DNA of 20,100 nucleotides, from contig JAJXYW010000172.1 of NCBI GenBank assembly GCA_021780415.1, positions 1 through 20,100 of the forward strand, in the 5' to 3' direction. A program made the position numbers and the translations under genes. Of the stretch, positions 7,312 through 14,742 are shown one piece after another (the stretch's first letter is position 1; every line of letters starts with the position of its first letter). The DNA comes from Acidobacteriota bacterium. GTDB lineage: Bacteria; Acidobacteriota; Terriglobia; Terriglobales; Acidobacteriaceae. The notes below the pieces were generated by a model, which saw nothing but the letters and a program-made list of their open reading frames with translations, searched no databases and was not told the origin of the DNA.

Positions 7312-8258
7312 TGGCAGGAGCGGTGGCGGAGCGGCTGTACTACGACGGGGACGCGGAGGCGCTTGAGTTTCGGGCGGTGGTGACGGACGTGCGGCTGGAC
7401 TCGACTGCGGTGGGCGAGGGTGGACAGAAAGAACAGGTGTGGCAGGTGGCGCTGGATCGGACGGGGTTCTATCCGGAGGGAGGGGGACAGCCCTGGGACA
7501 CGGGGACGCTGGTGGCGACGGCGCGGAGTGGGGCGGTGCTGGAGGTCGTGGTGGAGCGGGTGGTGGAGGATGAGGCGGGCGAGGTGTGGCACTACGTGCG
7601 CAAGCCGCTGCCGCAGGGGACGGAGATTGTGGGGAAGGTGGATGCTGAACGGCGGATGGACCATACGCAGCAGCATACGGGGCAGCATTTGCTGTCCGCG
7701 ATGTTTTTGAAGGAGATGGGTGCGCGGACGGTTTCGTTTCATCTGGGAGCGGAGGCGGCGACGATCGATTTGGCGGTGGAGAGGGTGAGTGAAGAGGAGT
7801 TGCGGCTGGTGGAGGCTGCGGCGAATCGGTTGATCTATGAGGACCGCGTGGTGCGGTCGATGTGGGCTTCGCGTGAAGAGGCTGAGGGGATGTTGGAGCG
7901 GGGCGAGTTGCGGAAGCTGCCGGAGCGGAGTGGGGCGATGAGGATTGTGGAGATGGAGGGGGTGGAGTTCAATGCTTGTGGCGGGACGCATGTGGGGTCT
8001 ACGGGGGCGATTGGCGGGCTGCTGGTGCGGCGGGTGGAGAAGGTGCGGCAGGGGTGGAGGGTGGAGTTCTGCTGCGGGGTGCGGGCGGTGAGGGCGGCGG
8101 GCAGGGACTATGCCCGGCTGCGGGAGTTGGGGGGGATGCTGAGTGTGGGGGCGGCGGATCTGGCGGGGAGGGTTGCGGGGTTGATCGAGGATAAGAAGGC
8201 GGCGGCGAAGGAGTTGAAAGTGTTGCGGCGCCAATTGCCACAGGCGCCAGCCAGCTAA
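7311..8258 (+). CDS. AlaX-type alanyl-tRNA editing protein without the C-terminal DHHA1 domain
   Basis: A 315-residue free-standing homologue of the AlaRS editing domain. An N-terminal beta barrel includes FYPEGGGQPWDTG, the conserved glycine motif of AlaX-M/L. The zinc site is complete: HTGQH (His122, His126) and CGGTH (Cys223, His227). Such proteins hydrolyse Ser-tRNA(Ala), and sometimes Gly-tRNA(Ala), that escaped AlaRS proofreading. After the editing domain comes a short helical linker (about 275-310) that ends in RRQLPQAPAS. Long AlaX proteins usually continue here with a DHHA1 domain to roughly 400 residues; that domain is absent, and priA begins six bases after the stop, so no remnant follows. 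The GTG start overlaps the fbp stop by one base. The editing call is strong; the loss of DHHA1 rests on recalled family length. Confidence 0.88.
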   Translation: MAGAVAERLYYDGDAEALEFRAVVTDVRLDSTAVGEGGQKEQVWQVALDRTGFYPEGGGQPWDTGTLVATARSGAVLEVVVERVVEDEAGEVWHYVRKPLPQGTEIVGKVDAERRMDHTQQHTGQHLLSAMFLKEMGARTVSFHLGAEAATIDLAVERVSEEELRLVEAAANRLIYEDRVVRSMWASREEAEGMLERGELRKLPERSGAMRIVEMEGVEFNACGGTHVGSTGAIGGLLVRRVEKVRQGWRVEFCCGVRAVRAAGRDYARLRELGGMLSVGAADLAGRVAGLIEDKKAAAKELKVLRRQLPQAPAS

Positions 8259-8264
8259 GCTGGA

Positions 8265-10829
8265 GTGGTGAGTGTGTATTGCGATGTCGCGCTGCCAGTG
8301 CCGTTGGACCTGGCCTTTACGTACGAGCTCGGAGAGCTTGAGGCGGAGGTGGGGGCGCGGGTGGTGGTGCCGTTCGGGGGGCAGCGGCTGGTGGGGGTGG
8401 TGGTCGGGCTGCATGATGTTTCGCCGGGTGATGAGGTGGAGGTGAAGCGCGTTCAGCAGGTGATGGATGATGTGGCGCTGCTGTCGGGCGATTTGATGGA
8501 GCTGGGGAAGTGGGTGGCGAGGTACTACTGCGCTCCGCTGGGCGAGGTGCTGCGGGGGATGATGCCGCTGACGGCAGAGGTAAGGCGGCAGTGGGTGTAT
8601 CGGATTGCAGAACAGGGGCGGAGGGTGCTGTATGAGGCCGCACAGAAGGGGTCGTCGCGGAGGGCTGGCGGCCGATCCAGGCTGAGCGTGGAGGACCAGA
8701 ATCGCGAGTATGCGGTGCTGAATTATCTGGAGAGTGGAGAGGCTGGGAAGCCGGCTACGATCCGTGCGGCGACGGGAGCGAATAAGGCGCTGCTGGATGC
8801 GATGGCGCGGAAGAAGTGGCTGGTGCGGGAGCCGCTGGCCGAGGTGAGGGATGCGCGGCGGGTGGAGATGATGGCGGTGCTGGAAGAGCAGGGTGTAGAG
8901 GATAGAGGGAAGAGTGTAGAGAGTGCTGACATGGCGGCGGGGAAGCGGCTGCCGCGGTTGAATGAGAATCAGCTGGCGGTGATGGCGGAGTTGGCGGGGT
9001 GTGGGGGGCGGGAGTTGGTGCGGGAGCTGCGCGGACGGATGGGGGCGCGGGGAGTTCCGGATTCGACGCTGGGGACGCTGGTGCGGCGGGGGCTGGTGCG
9101 GCTGGAGGAGACGGCGCAGGCGTTTCATGTGACCGGGTTGCAGCAGGAGGGAAAGAAGTTTGCGCATGAACATGTGTTGAATGAGGCGCAGACGGAGGCG
9201 CTGGGGACGATTGTGGCGGCGATGGACAAGGGAGGATTTCGGCCGCACCTGCTGTATGGCGTGACGGGATCGGGCAAGACGGCAGTGTATGTGGCGGCGA
9301 TGCGGCGGGTGCTGGATGCGGGCGGAGCGGCGCTGCTGCTGGTGCCGGAGATTGGGTTGACGCCGGGGACGGCGGCGCAGATGGTGGCGGCGTTTGGGGG
9401 CGAGGTGGCGCTGCTGCACTCGCAGTTGACGCCGGATGAGCGGGCGGAGCAGTGGCATAGGATTCGGAGGGGCGAGGCGCGGGTGGTGATTGGGACGCGG
9501 TCGGCGGTGTTTGCGCCGCTGCCGAACCTGCGGCTGATTGTGGTGGATGAGGAGCACGATGGGAGCTATAAGCAGGAGGAGACGCCACGCTATCATGGGC
9601 GCGATGTGGCCGTGATGCGGGGGAAGTTGCTGGGGTGTACGGTGGTGCTGGGGTCGGCTACGCCGTCGTTGGAGAGCTGGCAGAATGCGGAGCGGGGGCG
9701 GTATGCGCGGGTGGAGATTCGGGAACGGGTGGAGGCGCGGCCGCTGCCGATGGTCGAGTCGATTGATATGCGGGTGGAGTTTCGCGAGACGGGGAAAGAA
9801 CAACTGTTTTCGCGGCGGCTGATCGAGGAGACGCAGGCGACGATCGACCGCGGCGAGCAGGTGGTGATCCTGATTAACCGGCGCGGATACAGCTTTGTGG
9901 TGATGTGCAGAAGCTGCGGAGAGAAGATCCAGTGTGAGAATTGCGCGATCTCGCTGACGTATCACAAGGGCGGGGACGAGCAGAGTTTGAATGGGCAGGC
10001 GCGTGTGGGGCAGCGGCTGGAGTGCCATTATTGCGGGTTTCGGCGAGGGGTTCCGAAGGCCTGTGAGAAGTGCGGGAGCGAACATCTGTACTACATGGGC
10101 GCGGGGTCGCAGCAGGGGGAAGAACGGTTGCAGGAGCTGTTTCCGGGGGCGCGGATTGGGCGGATGGACCGCGACACGGTGCGCTCGCGGGGCGATATGG
10201 AGCGGCTGCTGGGGCAGTTGCAGACGGGCGAGATCAACCTGCTGGTGGGCACGCAGATGATCGCCAAGGGGCACGATATTCATGGGGTGACGCTGGTGGG
10301 GGTGGTGGGCGCGGACTTTGCGCTGGGGCTGCCGGACTTTCGCGCGGCAGAGCGGGTGTTTCAGCTACTGACGCAGGTGAGTGGACGCGCCGGGCGCGGG
10401 GAGCTGCCGGGGAAGGTGCTGGTGCAGACGTATCAGCCGGATCATTACGTGAACAAGTATGCGCGGGGGCACGATTACACGGGGTTCGCGGCGCGGGAGC
10501 TATATTTTCGACGTGCGATGCGGTATCCGCCGTTCAGTGTGCTGGCGAATGTGATTGTGCAGAGTGAAAAGCTGGAGGAGGTGCTGGACTGGTCGGCGCG
10601 GCTGGGGCGGTGGCTGCAGCAGCGAAAGATGGACGGCGTGCGGGTGCTGGGGCCGGCGGCGGCGCCGAACTCGCGGCTGAAGCGGATCTACCGGTACCAC
10701 CTGGTGCTGAAGGCAGACCGCCGCGATGTGCTGGGAGCAGCACTGCGGGAGCTGCTGGGGGTGGTGGAGCGCGAGGAGATCCCGCGGCGGTCGGTGGTGG
10801 TGGACGTCGACCCGATACACCTGATGTAA
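8265..10829 (+). CDS. priA: Primosomal replication-restart helicase PriA
   Basis: An 854-residue protein. The N-terminal DNA-binding domain (VYCDVALPVPLDLAFTYEL, LVGVVVGLHD, WVARYYCAPLGEVLRGMMP) is followed by an expanded middle region, then the superfamily 2 helicase: Walker A GVTGSGKT with Lys338, Walker B DEEH at 428-431, and late motifs VGTQMIAKGHD and QVSGRAGRGELPGKVLVQTYQP. Eight cysteines form the two zinc sites: 548, 551, 557, 560, 587, 590, 600 and 603. PriA recognises stalled forks and D-loops and reloads the replisome. It is about 120 residues longer than E. coli PriA; much of the excess is between residues 120 and 310, including a purine-rich insertion. GTG codons at 8265, 8268 and 8274 are all possible starts; TGGAG at 8261-8265 fits 8274 best. 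It converges on the HU/IHF gene with four bases between stops. Confidence 0.97.
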   Translation: MVSVYCDVALPVPLDLAFTYELGELEAEVGARVVVPFGGQRLVGVVVGLHDVSPGDEVEVKRVQQVMDDVALLSGDLMELGKWVARYYCAPLGEVLRGMMPLTAEVRRQWVYRIAEQGRRVLYEAAQKGSSRRAGGRSRLSVEDQNREYAVLNYLESGEAGKPATIRAATGANKALLDAMARKKWLVREPLAEVRDARRVEMMAVLEEQGVEDRGKSVESADMAAGKRLPRLNENQLAVMAELAGCGGRELVRELRGRMGARGVPDSTLGTLVRRGLVRLEETAQAFHVTGLQQEGKKFAHEHVLNEAQTEALGTIVAAMDKGGFRPHLLYGVTGSGKTAVYVAAMRRVLDAGGAALLLVPEIGLTPGTAAQMVAAFGGEVALLHSQLTPDERAEQWHRIRRGEARVVIGTRSAVFAPLPNLRLIVVDEEHDGSYKQEETPRYHGRDVAVMRGKLLGCTVVLGSATPSLESWQNAERGRYARVEIRERVEARPLPMVESIDMRVEFRETGKEQLFSRRLIEETQATIDRGEQVVILINRRGYSFVVMCRSCGEKIQCENCAISLTYHKGGDEQSLNGQARVGQRLECHYCGFRRGVPKACEKCGSEHLYYMGAGSQQGEERLQELFPGARIGRMDRDTVRSRGDMERLLGQLQTGEINLLVGTQMIAKGHDIHGVTLVGVVGADFALGLPDFRAAERVFQLLTQVSGRAGRGELPGKVLVQTYQPDHYVNKYARGHDYTGFAARELYFRRAMRYPPFSVLANVIVQSEKLEEVLDWSARLGRWLQQRKMDGVRVLGPAAAPNSRLKRIYRYHLVLKADRRDVLGAALRELLGVVEREEIPRRSVVVDVDPIHLM

Positions 10830-10833
10830 GTGG

Positions 10834-11103
10834 TTAGTTGAGAGCCTGAAGGTCTTTGCCGGGCTTGAAGCGGACGGCCTTGCCGGGGGCAATGGTGACC
10901 TCGGTGCCGGTGCGGGGGTTGCGCCCGACGCCGGTTTTGCGGGGCTTGACGGTGAAGACGCCGAAGCCACGGAGCTCGATACGGTCACTGTCGCCGAGGG
11001 CCCCCTTCATGGCCTCGAAGATAGCGTCCACGGCGGACTCTGCCTTGGTCCGTGGAAGGCCTGTGCGCTCAACTACCCGCTGGATTAGGTCCTGCTTGAT
11101 CAA
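10834..11103 (-). CDS. HU/IHF family nucleoid protein (IhfB-like)
   Basis: An 89-residue histone-like protein. It has the whole HU/IHF fold: helices with LIKQDLIQRVVERTGL and ESAVDAIFEAM, the RIELRGFGVF turn, the DNA-wrapping arm with TGVGRNPRTG whose Pro intercalates into bent DNA, and the end VRFKPGKDLQ. RIELRGFG and FKPGKDL favour the IHF side of the family, but HU and IHF cannot be split on this alone. It probably works as a dimer. I chose the TTG at 11103 because AGGAAGG (11113-11119 on the minus strand) lies nine bases upstream and the protein then starts (M)IKQDLIQ like known family members. A GTG at 11133 would add ten residues (GLSTGRRPPL) but has no Shine-Dalgarno sequence. A near-consensus promoter lies upstream. 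Confidence 0.93.
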   Translation of the reverse strand: MIKQDLIQRVVERTGLPRTKAESAVDAIFEAMKGALGDSDRIELRGFGVFTVKPRKTGVGRNPRTGTEVTIAPGKAVRFKPGKDLQALN

Positions 11104-11112
11104 TGGAGGTCG

Positions 11113-11119
11113 CCTTCCT
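11113..11119 (-). promoter_or_regulatory. Ribosome binding site deciding the TTG start of the HU/IHF gene
   Basis: AGGAAGG on the minus strand, nine bases before TTG at 11103-11101. It lies inside the longer frame that would begin at GTG 11133, which argues that the longer frame is not the translated form. Confidence 0.6.
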
Positions 11120-11173
11120 GTACTCAATCCCACGTGGGTGGGGAATCTTTGACTGTTTCCAGCCTACACTGGG

Positions 11174-11202
11174 ATGGTAGAAAGGGGCTTTGGGGTTGTC
11201 AA
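11174..11202 (-). promoter_or_regulatory. Sigma-70-type promoter of the HU/IHF gene
   Basis: Minus strand: a perfect -35 TTGACA at 11202-11197, a 17-base spacer and a -10 TACCAT at 11179-11174. Transcription would start near 11167, giving a leader of about 64 bases to the TTG at 11103. This is the best promoter match in the window and suits a highly expressed nucleoid protein. Confidence 0.75.
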
Positions 11203-11258
11203 TTTTTCCTCAGGAAGAGACATGAAATCTGAAGGTTGGGTGTAGAGCCGACCATAGT

Positions 11259-11286
11259 TTGCGGTAGGCTGGATTGACGCTATATC
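11259..11286 (+). promoter_or_regulatory. Possible sigma-70 promoter of dcd
   Basis: TTGCGG at 11259-11264 and TATATC at 11281-11286 with a 16-base spacer (17 if TTTGCG is taken). A start near 11293 would leave a leader of about 45 bases before the dcd ATG. Both boxes are imperfect and no regulator site is evident. Confidence 0.4.
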
Positions 11287-11337
11287 CAAGCGAAAGGGAT
11301 GTGCGCGGCGGAGATGAGCCGTGGCCATGGAAATGGG

Positions 11338-11892
11338 ATGTCGATCAAGAGCGATAAGTGGATTCGGAAGCAGGCAGTTGAGAACAAGATGATTGAGCCG
11401 TTCAGCGAGAAGCAGGTCAGCAGTGGCGTGATCTCGTATGGGCTCTCGTCGTATGGCTATGACCTGCGGGTGTCGAATGAGTTCAAGATTTTTACGAATG
11501 TGAACAGTGCGATCATCGATCCGAAGAATTTTGATGAGCGGTCCTTTGTGTCGGTGGAAGCCGATAGCGTGATTGTTCCGCCGAATAGTTTTGCGCTGGC
11601 GCGGTCGGTGGAGTATTTCAGGATTCCGCGCGATGTGCTGACAATCTGCGTGGGCAAGAGTACGTATGCGCGCTGCGGGATTATTGTGAATGTGACGCCG
11701 TTTGAGCCGGAGTGGGAGGGGTTTGTGACGCTCGAGATTTCGAACACGACGCCGCTGCCGGCGCGTATTTATGCGAATGAAGGGTTGTGCCAGATTCTTT
11801 TCTTCCAGAGCGATGAGGTCTGCGAGGTAAGCTATGGAGACCGCAAGGGCAAGTATCAGAAGCAGCAGGGAATTGTGTTGCCGAAGTTGTAG
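11338..11892 (+). CDS. dcd: dCTP deaminase
   Basis: A 184-residue enzyme of the trimeric dUTPase/dCTP deaminase fold. It deaminates dCTP to dUTP, the source of dUMP for thymidylate synthesis. The active-site block [14 protein letters not shown] (from residue 106) and the catalytic Glu133 in VTLEISNTT are intact; [31 protein letters not shown] and [11 protein letters not shown] are typical. It follows the form found in Pseudomonas, which starts [10 protein letters not shown], and on that ground I chose the ATG at 11338. In-frame ATGs at 11299 and 11314 exist and the Shine-Dalgarno evidence is not decisive. A bifunctional dCTP deaminase/dUTPase cannot be excluded from sequence. It is divergent from the HU/IHF gene; the next gene starts 96 bases after its stop. 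Confidence 0.95.
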   Translation: MSIKSDKWIRKQAVENKMIEPFSEKQVSSGVISYGLSSYGYDLRVSNEFKIFTNVNSAIIDPKNFDERSFVSVEADSVIVPPNSFALARSVEYFRIPRDVLTICVGKSTYARCGIIVNVTPFEPEWEGFVTLEISNTTPLPARIYANEGLCQILFFQSDEVCEVSYGDRKGKYQKQQGIVLPKL

Positions 11893-11988
11893 AGCGTTGC
11901 CGGGTAAGTAGAGACGTAAGGTGAGTATTCCGACCATTGCTGGACAGGCTTAGAGAGACCGCCGCTGGCGTAATGAGAGTCGCAGTTC

Positions 11989-12654
11989 GTGACGAATGAG
12001 GTCAAGGCGCATATCGGTGTAGTGGCGGCGGACTCGCTGCGCTCGATGGGGTTGGTGGCGATTCTGGAGGAGACGGCCGGGGTGGAAGCCGCTGCGCTGA
12101 AACTGGAGGCGGTGTTCGCCGCCGAGGGGCTGGATCTGGTGCTGCTGGACATGCAGGAGTCGCTGGAGACGATTCTGCAGACGATTATGCGGCTGCGGCG
12201 AGAGCGGCCTGCGTTGAAGCCGGTGGTGATGGGAGAGCCGTTGACGCCGGATCAGATTCAGGCGGTGATTGGAGCAGGGGCCAAGGGATTTCTATTGCGG
12301 AGTGCTGGAGTGAGCGAGATCAGCATGGCGGTGGAAATTGTGCTGGATGGGTCGATCTGGGCTCCGCGGAAGGTGCTGGCGAGGTTGGTGGAGGCGGGAA
12401 CAGCGGTGGCGGACGGGCCTGCGCCAACGGCAGTGAAGACCGAGTTCGTGGAGGAGATGGTGACCGGACGGGAGCGGGAGGTGCTGCACCTGCTGATGAG
12501 CGGGCGGTCGAACCGGGAGATTGCGGCAGCGATGGGGATTGAGCAGGCGACGGTGAAGGCCCATCTGGGCAGGATGCTGCGCAAGACCCGGGCAAAGAAC
12601 CGGGTGGAGTTGACACTGCGAGCGATGGAAGAGCGGGTGGGGGATGGCGAGTAA
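11989..12654 (+). CDS. LuxR/NarL-type response regulator with an atypical receiver
   Basis: A 221-residue protein with a receiver-like domain (about 1-125) and a LuxR-type helix-turn-helix (158-212: VTGREREVLHLLMSGRSNREIA, then IEQATVKAHLGRML). The layout is that of NarL/FixJ regulators, which bind DNA as dimers once phosphorylated. The phosphoacceptor position Asp54 (LVLLDM) and Lys99 (GAGAKGFLLRS) are present, but the acidic pair that holds Mg2+ seems reduced to a single Asp (VVAADSL where VDDH is usual), and the Ser/Thr after strand four is missing (VVMGEPL). Signalling may therefore be weak or independent of phosphorylation. No sensor kinase is nearby. The GTG at 11989 is the first usable start; no strong Shine-Dalgarno sequence precedes it. 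Target genes are unknown. Confidence 0.88.
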   Translation: MTNEVKAHIGVVAADSLRSMGLVAILEETAGVEAAALKLEAVFAAEGLDLVLLDMQESLETILQTIMRLRRERPALKPVVMGEPLTPDQIQAVIGAGAKGFLLRSAGVSEISMAVEIVLDGSIWAPRKVLARLVEAGTAVADGPAPTAVKTEFVEEMVTGREREVLHLLMSGRSNREIAAAMGIEQATVKAHLGRMLRKTRAKNRVELTLRAMEERVGDGE

Positions 12655-12803
12655 GTTACCAGGATTTGAGCGAAAGTAGATTTTTTGTGGGGAAATCCAG
12701 GGATTACATCCTTGGTAATAATCTAAGGTCTACATTCATAGGTACTCTTGTAACCTCCGGACGTAATAGTGCATAGTGAGAACAGTACAAACCTGGGAGA
12801 ATA
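12655..12803. other. Non-coding stretch between the regulator and the hairpin
   Basis: I see no credible gene here. It is distinctly more AT-rich than its surroundings. It holds an imperfect inverted repeat CCTTGG..CTAAGG just after 12700 and several AT-rich hexamers, none forming a convincing -35/-10 pair. It may be the 3' untranslated region of the regulator gene or the 5' part of a small RNA ending in the hairpin at 12804-12854. Confidence 0.4.
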
Positions 12804-12854
12804 GGGTTGCGAGAGGCAGCTGGAGACAGCGCACTTTCGCAACCCACTTTTTTT
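12804..12854 (+). terminator. Strong intrinsic terminator-like hairpin (possible small RNA end or attenuator)
   Basis: The outer arms GGGTTGCGA (12804-12812) and TCGCAACCC (12837-12845) pair perfectly. The stem continues inward through GAG/CTT with a G-T pair, GC/GC and GCTG/CAGC, with single A bulges at 12818 and 12833, to a GAGA tetraloop (GNRA class) at 12823-12826. Seven T residues follow at 12848-12854. Together this is about 18 base pairs, a textbook intrinsic terminator. It lies 150 bases after the regulator stop and about 100 bases before the SYLF gene. Confidence 0.8.
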
Positions 12855-12952
12855 GCGGGGTGCAACCTAAGTTTGGTAGCGTCCATCAGAGTGTATGTAG
12901 ACGAGTGCTAAGCGTCTGTTATCGCAAATCAGTTTTGTACGAAAGGTTCTAC

Positions 12953-13651
12953 ATGAAAAAGTTTATTGGAGTTCTCTGCGGCGTGGCGATGTGTGTGGGT
13001 GTCGTCTCAGCTCAGGCGCAGGGTAATAGCAAGCTGAATGATCGGTTGGCATCGGCGACGTCTGTGATCGATGAGGTCATGTCGGTACCGGACAAGTCGA
13101 TTCCGCAGTCGATTTTGGCGGGCGCGCACTGCCTGGTGGTGGTTCCAGCGTACAAGAAGGCCGCGTTCATCTTTGGAGGGCAATATGGGCAGGGTGTAGC
13201 GACCTGCCGGACGCCGCGTGGATGGAGTGCTCCGGTGTTTGTGCAGCTTGCGGGTGGCAGCTTCGGCTGGCAGATCGGAGGCCAGTCGACGGATCTGATC
13301 CTGGTGGCGATGAATCAGGATGGGCTGCAAAACATGCTGAAGAATAAGTTCAAGCTGGGTGCTGACGCATCGGCGGCGGCTGGTCCGGTTGGACGGAACG
13401 CTGCGGCAGATACGGATTGGACGATGAAGGCGGAGTTCCTCACCTACTCACGCGCCCGCGGACTCTTTGCGGGAATCGATCTTAGCGGAACGGTGTTGTC
13501 GCAGAATGAGGATGACACGCGGGCCGAATATGGATCGAACGTTCCGTTCGGTCAGGTATTGCAAGGCAGCGTGCCGACCCCTGTGAATGCGCGCCGCTTT
13601 GTGCATACGGTGGCTCGCTACTTTGTGGTGGCAAAGGCAAACCAGAACTAA
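12953..13651 (+). CDS. Exported SYLF (Ysc84-like) lipid-binding domain protein
   Basis: A 232-residue protein. The ATG at 12953 has AAAGG six to ten bases upstream and gives a clear signal peptide: MKKFIGVLCGVAMCVGVVSA with cleavage around AQA at 20-22. A reading frame open from 12776 is rejected because it has no signal sequence and crosses the hairpin. The mature part matches the SYLF domain: IPQSILAGAHCLVVVPAYKKAAFIFGG, the Gly-rich GQYGQGVATCR, APVFVQLAGGSFGWQIGGQSTDLIL, and LSYSRARGLFAGIDLSGTVLSQ-like text near 165-185 (here LTYSRARGLFAGIDL). Eukaryotic SYLF proteins bind phosphoinositides and actin; bacterial exported members have no settled role. It stands alone between two terminators. 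Cys44-type residues within the mature protein are few. Confidence 0.92.
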   Translation: MKKFIGVLCGVAMCVGVVSAQAQGNSKLNDRLASATSVIDEVMSVPDKSIPQSILAGAHCLVVVPAYKKAAFIFGGQYGQGVATCRTPRGWSAPVFVQLAGGSFGWQIGGQSTDLILVAMNQDGLQNMLKNKFKLGADASAAAGPVGRNAAADTDWTMKAEFLTYSRARGLFAGIDLSGTVLSQNEDDTRAEYGSNVPFGQVLQGSVPTPVNARRFVHTVARYFVVAKANQN

Positions 13652-13697
13652 GCCGCTCCAGCGAGCGATAACAGCAACAAGAAACAGGCTACATAGG

Positions 13698-13732
13698 GAA
13701 AGGGGATGGCTTCGGCTGTCCCCTTTCTTTTT
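13698..13732 (+). terminator. Rho-independent terminator with UUCG loop after the SYLF gene
   Basis: A 13-base-pair stem, GAAAGGGGATGGC (13698-13710) with GCTGTCCCCTTTC (13715-13727), closes on a TTCG tetraloop at 13711-13714 and includes two G-T pairs. Five T residues follow at 13728-13732. It begins 46 bases after the SYLF stop. Confidence 0.9.
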
Positions 13733-13833
13733 GTGTGGTGCTGGTGGCTGGGAAGGCGTGGTGAAGTTGCGTACACTGACAGTTGTTGGAGAATGCGACT
13801 CAGAACGTGGCAGTGCGGCAGGTTGGGCGGCAG

Positions 13834-14742
13834 ATGACCCCGCGTGAGCGGCTGGAGAACCTGGCGCTGCGGATGGTGGTCGGCGGTGTGGGCCTGCTGC
13901 CGCGAGGTGCGGCGAGAGCTGTGGGCGCGGGGATCGGCGCGGTGGCGTGGAGGGTGCTGGGGCGGTTGCGAGGGGTGGGCCTGCGCAATCTGGAGATGGC
14001 GTTTCCGGAAAAAACTGCGGCGGAACGCGAGACCATTCTGCGCGGGGTCTTCCGGTCATTGGGATGGCAGATGGGCGAGTTCTGCAAGATGCGCGGGTAT
14101 ACGGCGGAGGGGGCGTCGAAGTTTATTCGCTATGACGGGCTGGAACATTACCTGGCGGCACGGGCGAAGGGCAAGGGAGTGCTCGTGCTGACGGGGCATT
14201 TGGGGGCGTGGGAGCTGTCGAGTTTTTATCATTCGCTGATGGGCTATCCGATGTCTTTGGTGATCCGGCGGCTGGATAATCCGGTGGTGGATGAGTTTGT
14301 GAATCGGATTCGCTGCCTGCATGGGAACCGGGTGATTCATAAAGATGATTTTGCGCGGGGGCTGCTGACGTCGATGCAACGGGGAGAGACGGTGGGGATT
14401 TTGATGGACACGAATATGACGCCGCCGCAGGGAGTGTTCGTGCCGTTTTTCGGGGTAGAGGCTTGTACGGCGTCGGGGCTGGCGCGGGTGGCGCTGCACT
14501 CGGGCGCGGCGGTGCTGCCGGGGTTTCTGGTATGGGAGGCGGCGGAACGGAAGTACGTGCTGCGGTTTGGCGAGGAACTGGAGTTGCGGCGCACGGGGGA
14601 TGGGGCGCGCGATGTTGTGGAGAATACGGCGCTGTTTACGGCGACGATTGAGGCGTATGTGCGGCGGTATCCTGAGCAGTGGCTGTGGGTGCATCGGCGC
14701 TGGAAGACGCGGCCTGAGGGCGAGGAGAGGCTGTACGGATGA
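13834..14742 (+). CDS. LpxL/HtrB-like lysophospholipid or lipid A acyltransferase
   Basis: A 302-residue inner-membrane-associated acyltransferase. The catalytic H-x4-E motif HLGAWE lies at residues 122-127, after a basic and hydrophobic N-terminal segment (about 10-40) that may anchor it. [24 protein letters not shown] and a late [14 protein letters not shown] are all typical of the LpxL/LpxM family, which transfers acyl chains to Kdo-lipid IVA; some members act on other lipids instead. The direct overlap with lpxD (ATGA) supports a lipid A role. The start is uncertain: ATG 13834 gives the usual MTPRERLE opening, while GTG at 13807 or TTG at 13783 would lengthen it; none has a strong Shine-Dalgarno sequence. 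It follows the SYLF terminator and so begins a new transcript. Confidence 0.88.
   Translation: MTPRERLENLALRMVVGGVGLLPRGAARAVGAGIGAVAWRVLGRLRGVGLRNLEMAFPEKTAAERETILRGVFRSLGWQMGEFCKMRGYTAEGASKFIRYDGLEHYLAARAKGKGVLVLTGHLGAWELSSFYHSLMGYPMSLVIRRLDNPVVDEFVNRIRCLHGNRVIHKDDFARGLLTSMQRGETVGILMDTNMTPPQGVFVPFFGVEACTASGLARVALHSGAAVLPGFLVWEAAERKYVLRFGEELELRRTGDGARDVVENTALFTATIEAYVRRYPEQWLWVHRRWKTRPEGEERLYG

Noticed and set aside
7233..10283. A minus-strand open frame of about 1016 codons opposite fbp, the AlaX gene and priA
   Set aside because: Its translation is dominated by Arg, His, Pro and Leu with no recognisable fold. It is the frame expected opposite GC-rich genes, and the plus-strand genes carry intact catalytic motifs throughout.
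12899..12917. A short inverted repeat AGACG..CGTCT before the SYLF gene
   Set aside because: The five-base arms are short enough to arise by chance, and no promoter overlaps them convincingly.
12776..12952. An upstream extension of the SYLF gene
   Set aside because: It would read through the terminator-like hairpin and has no signal peptide, whereas ATG 12953 has a Shine-Dalgarno sequence and a clear signal peptide.
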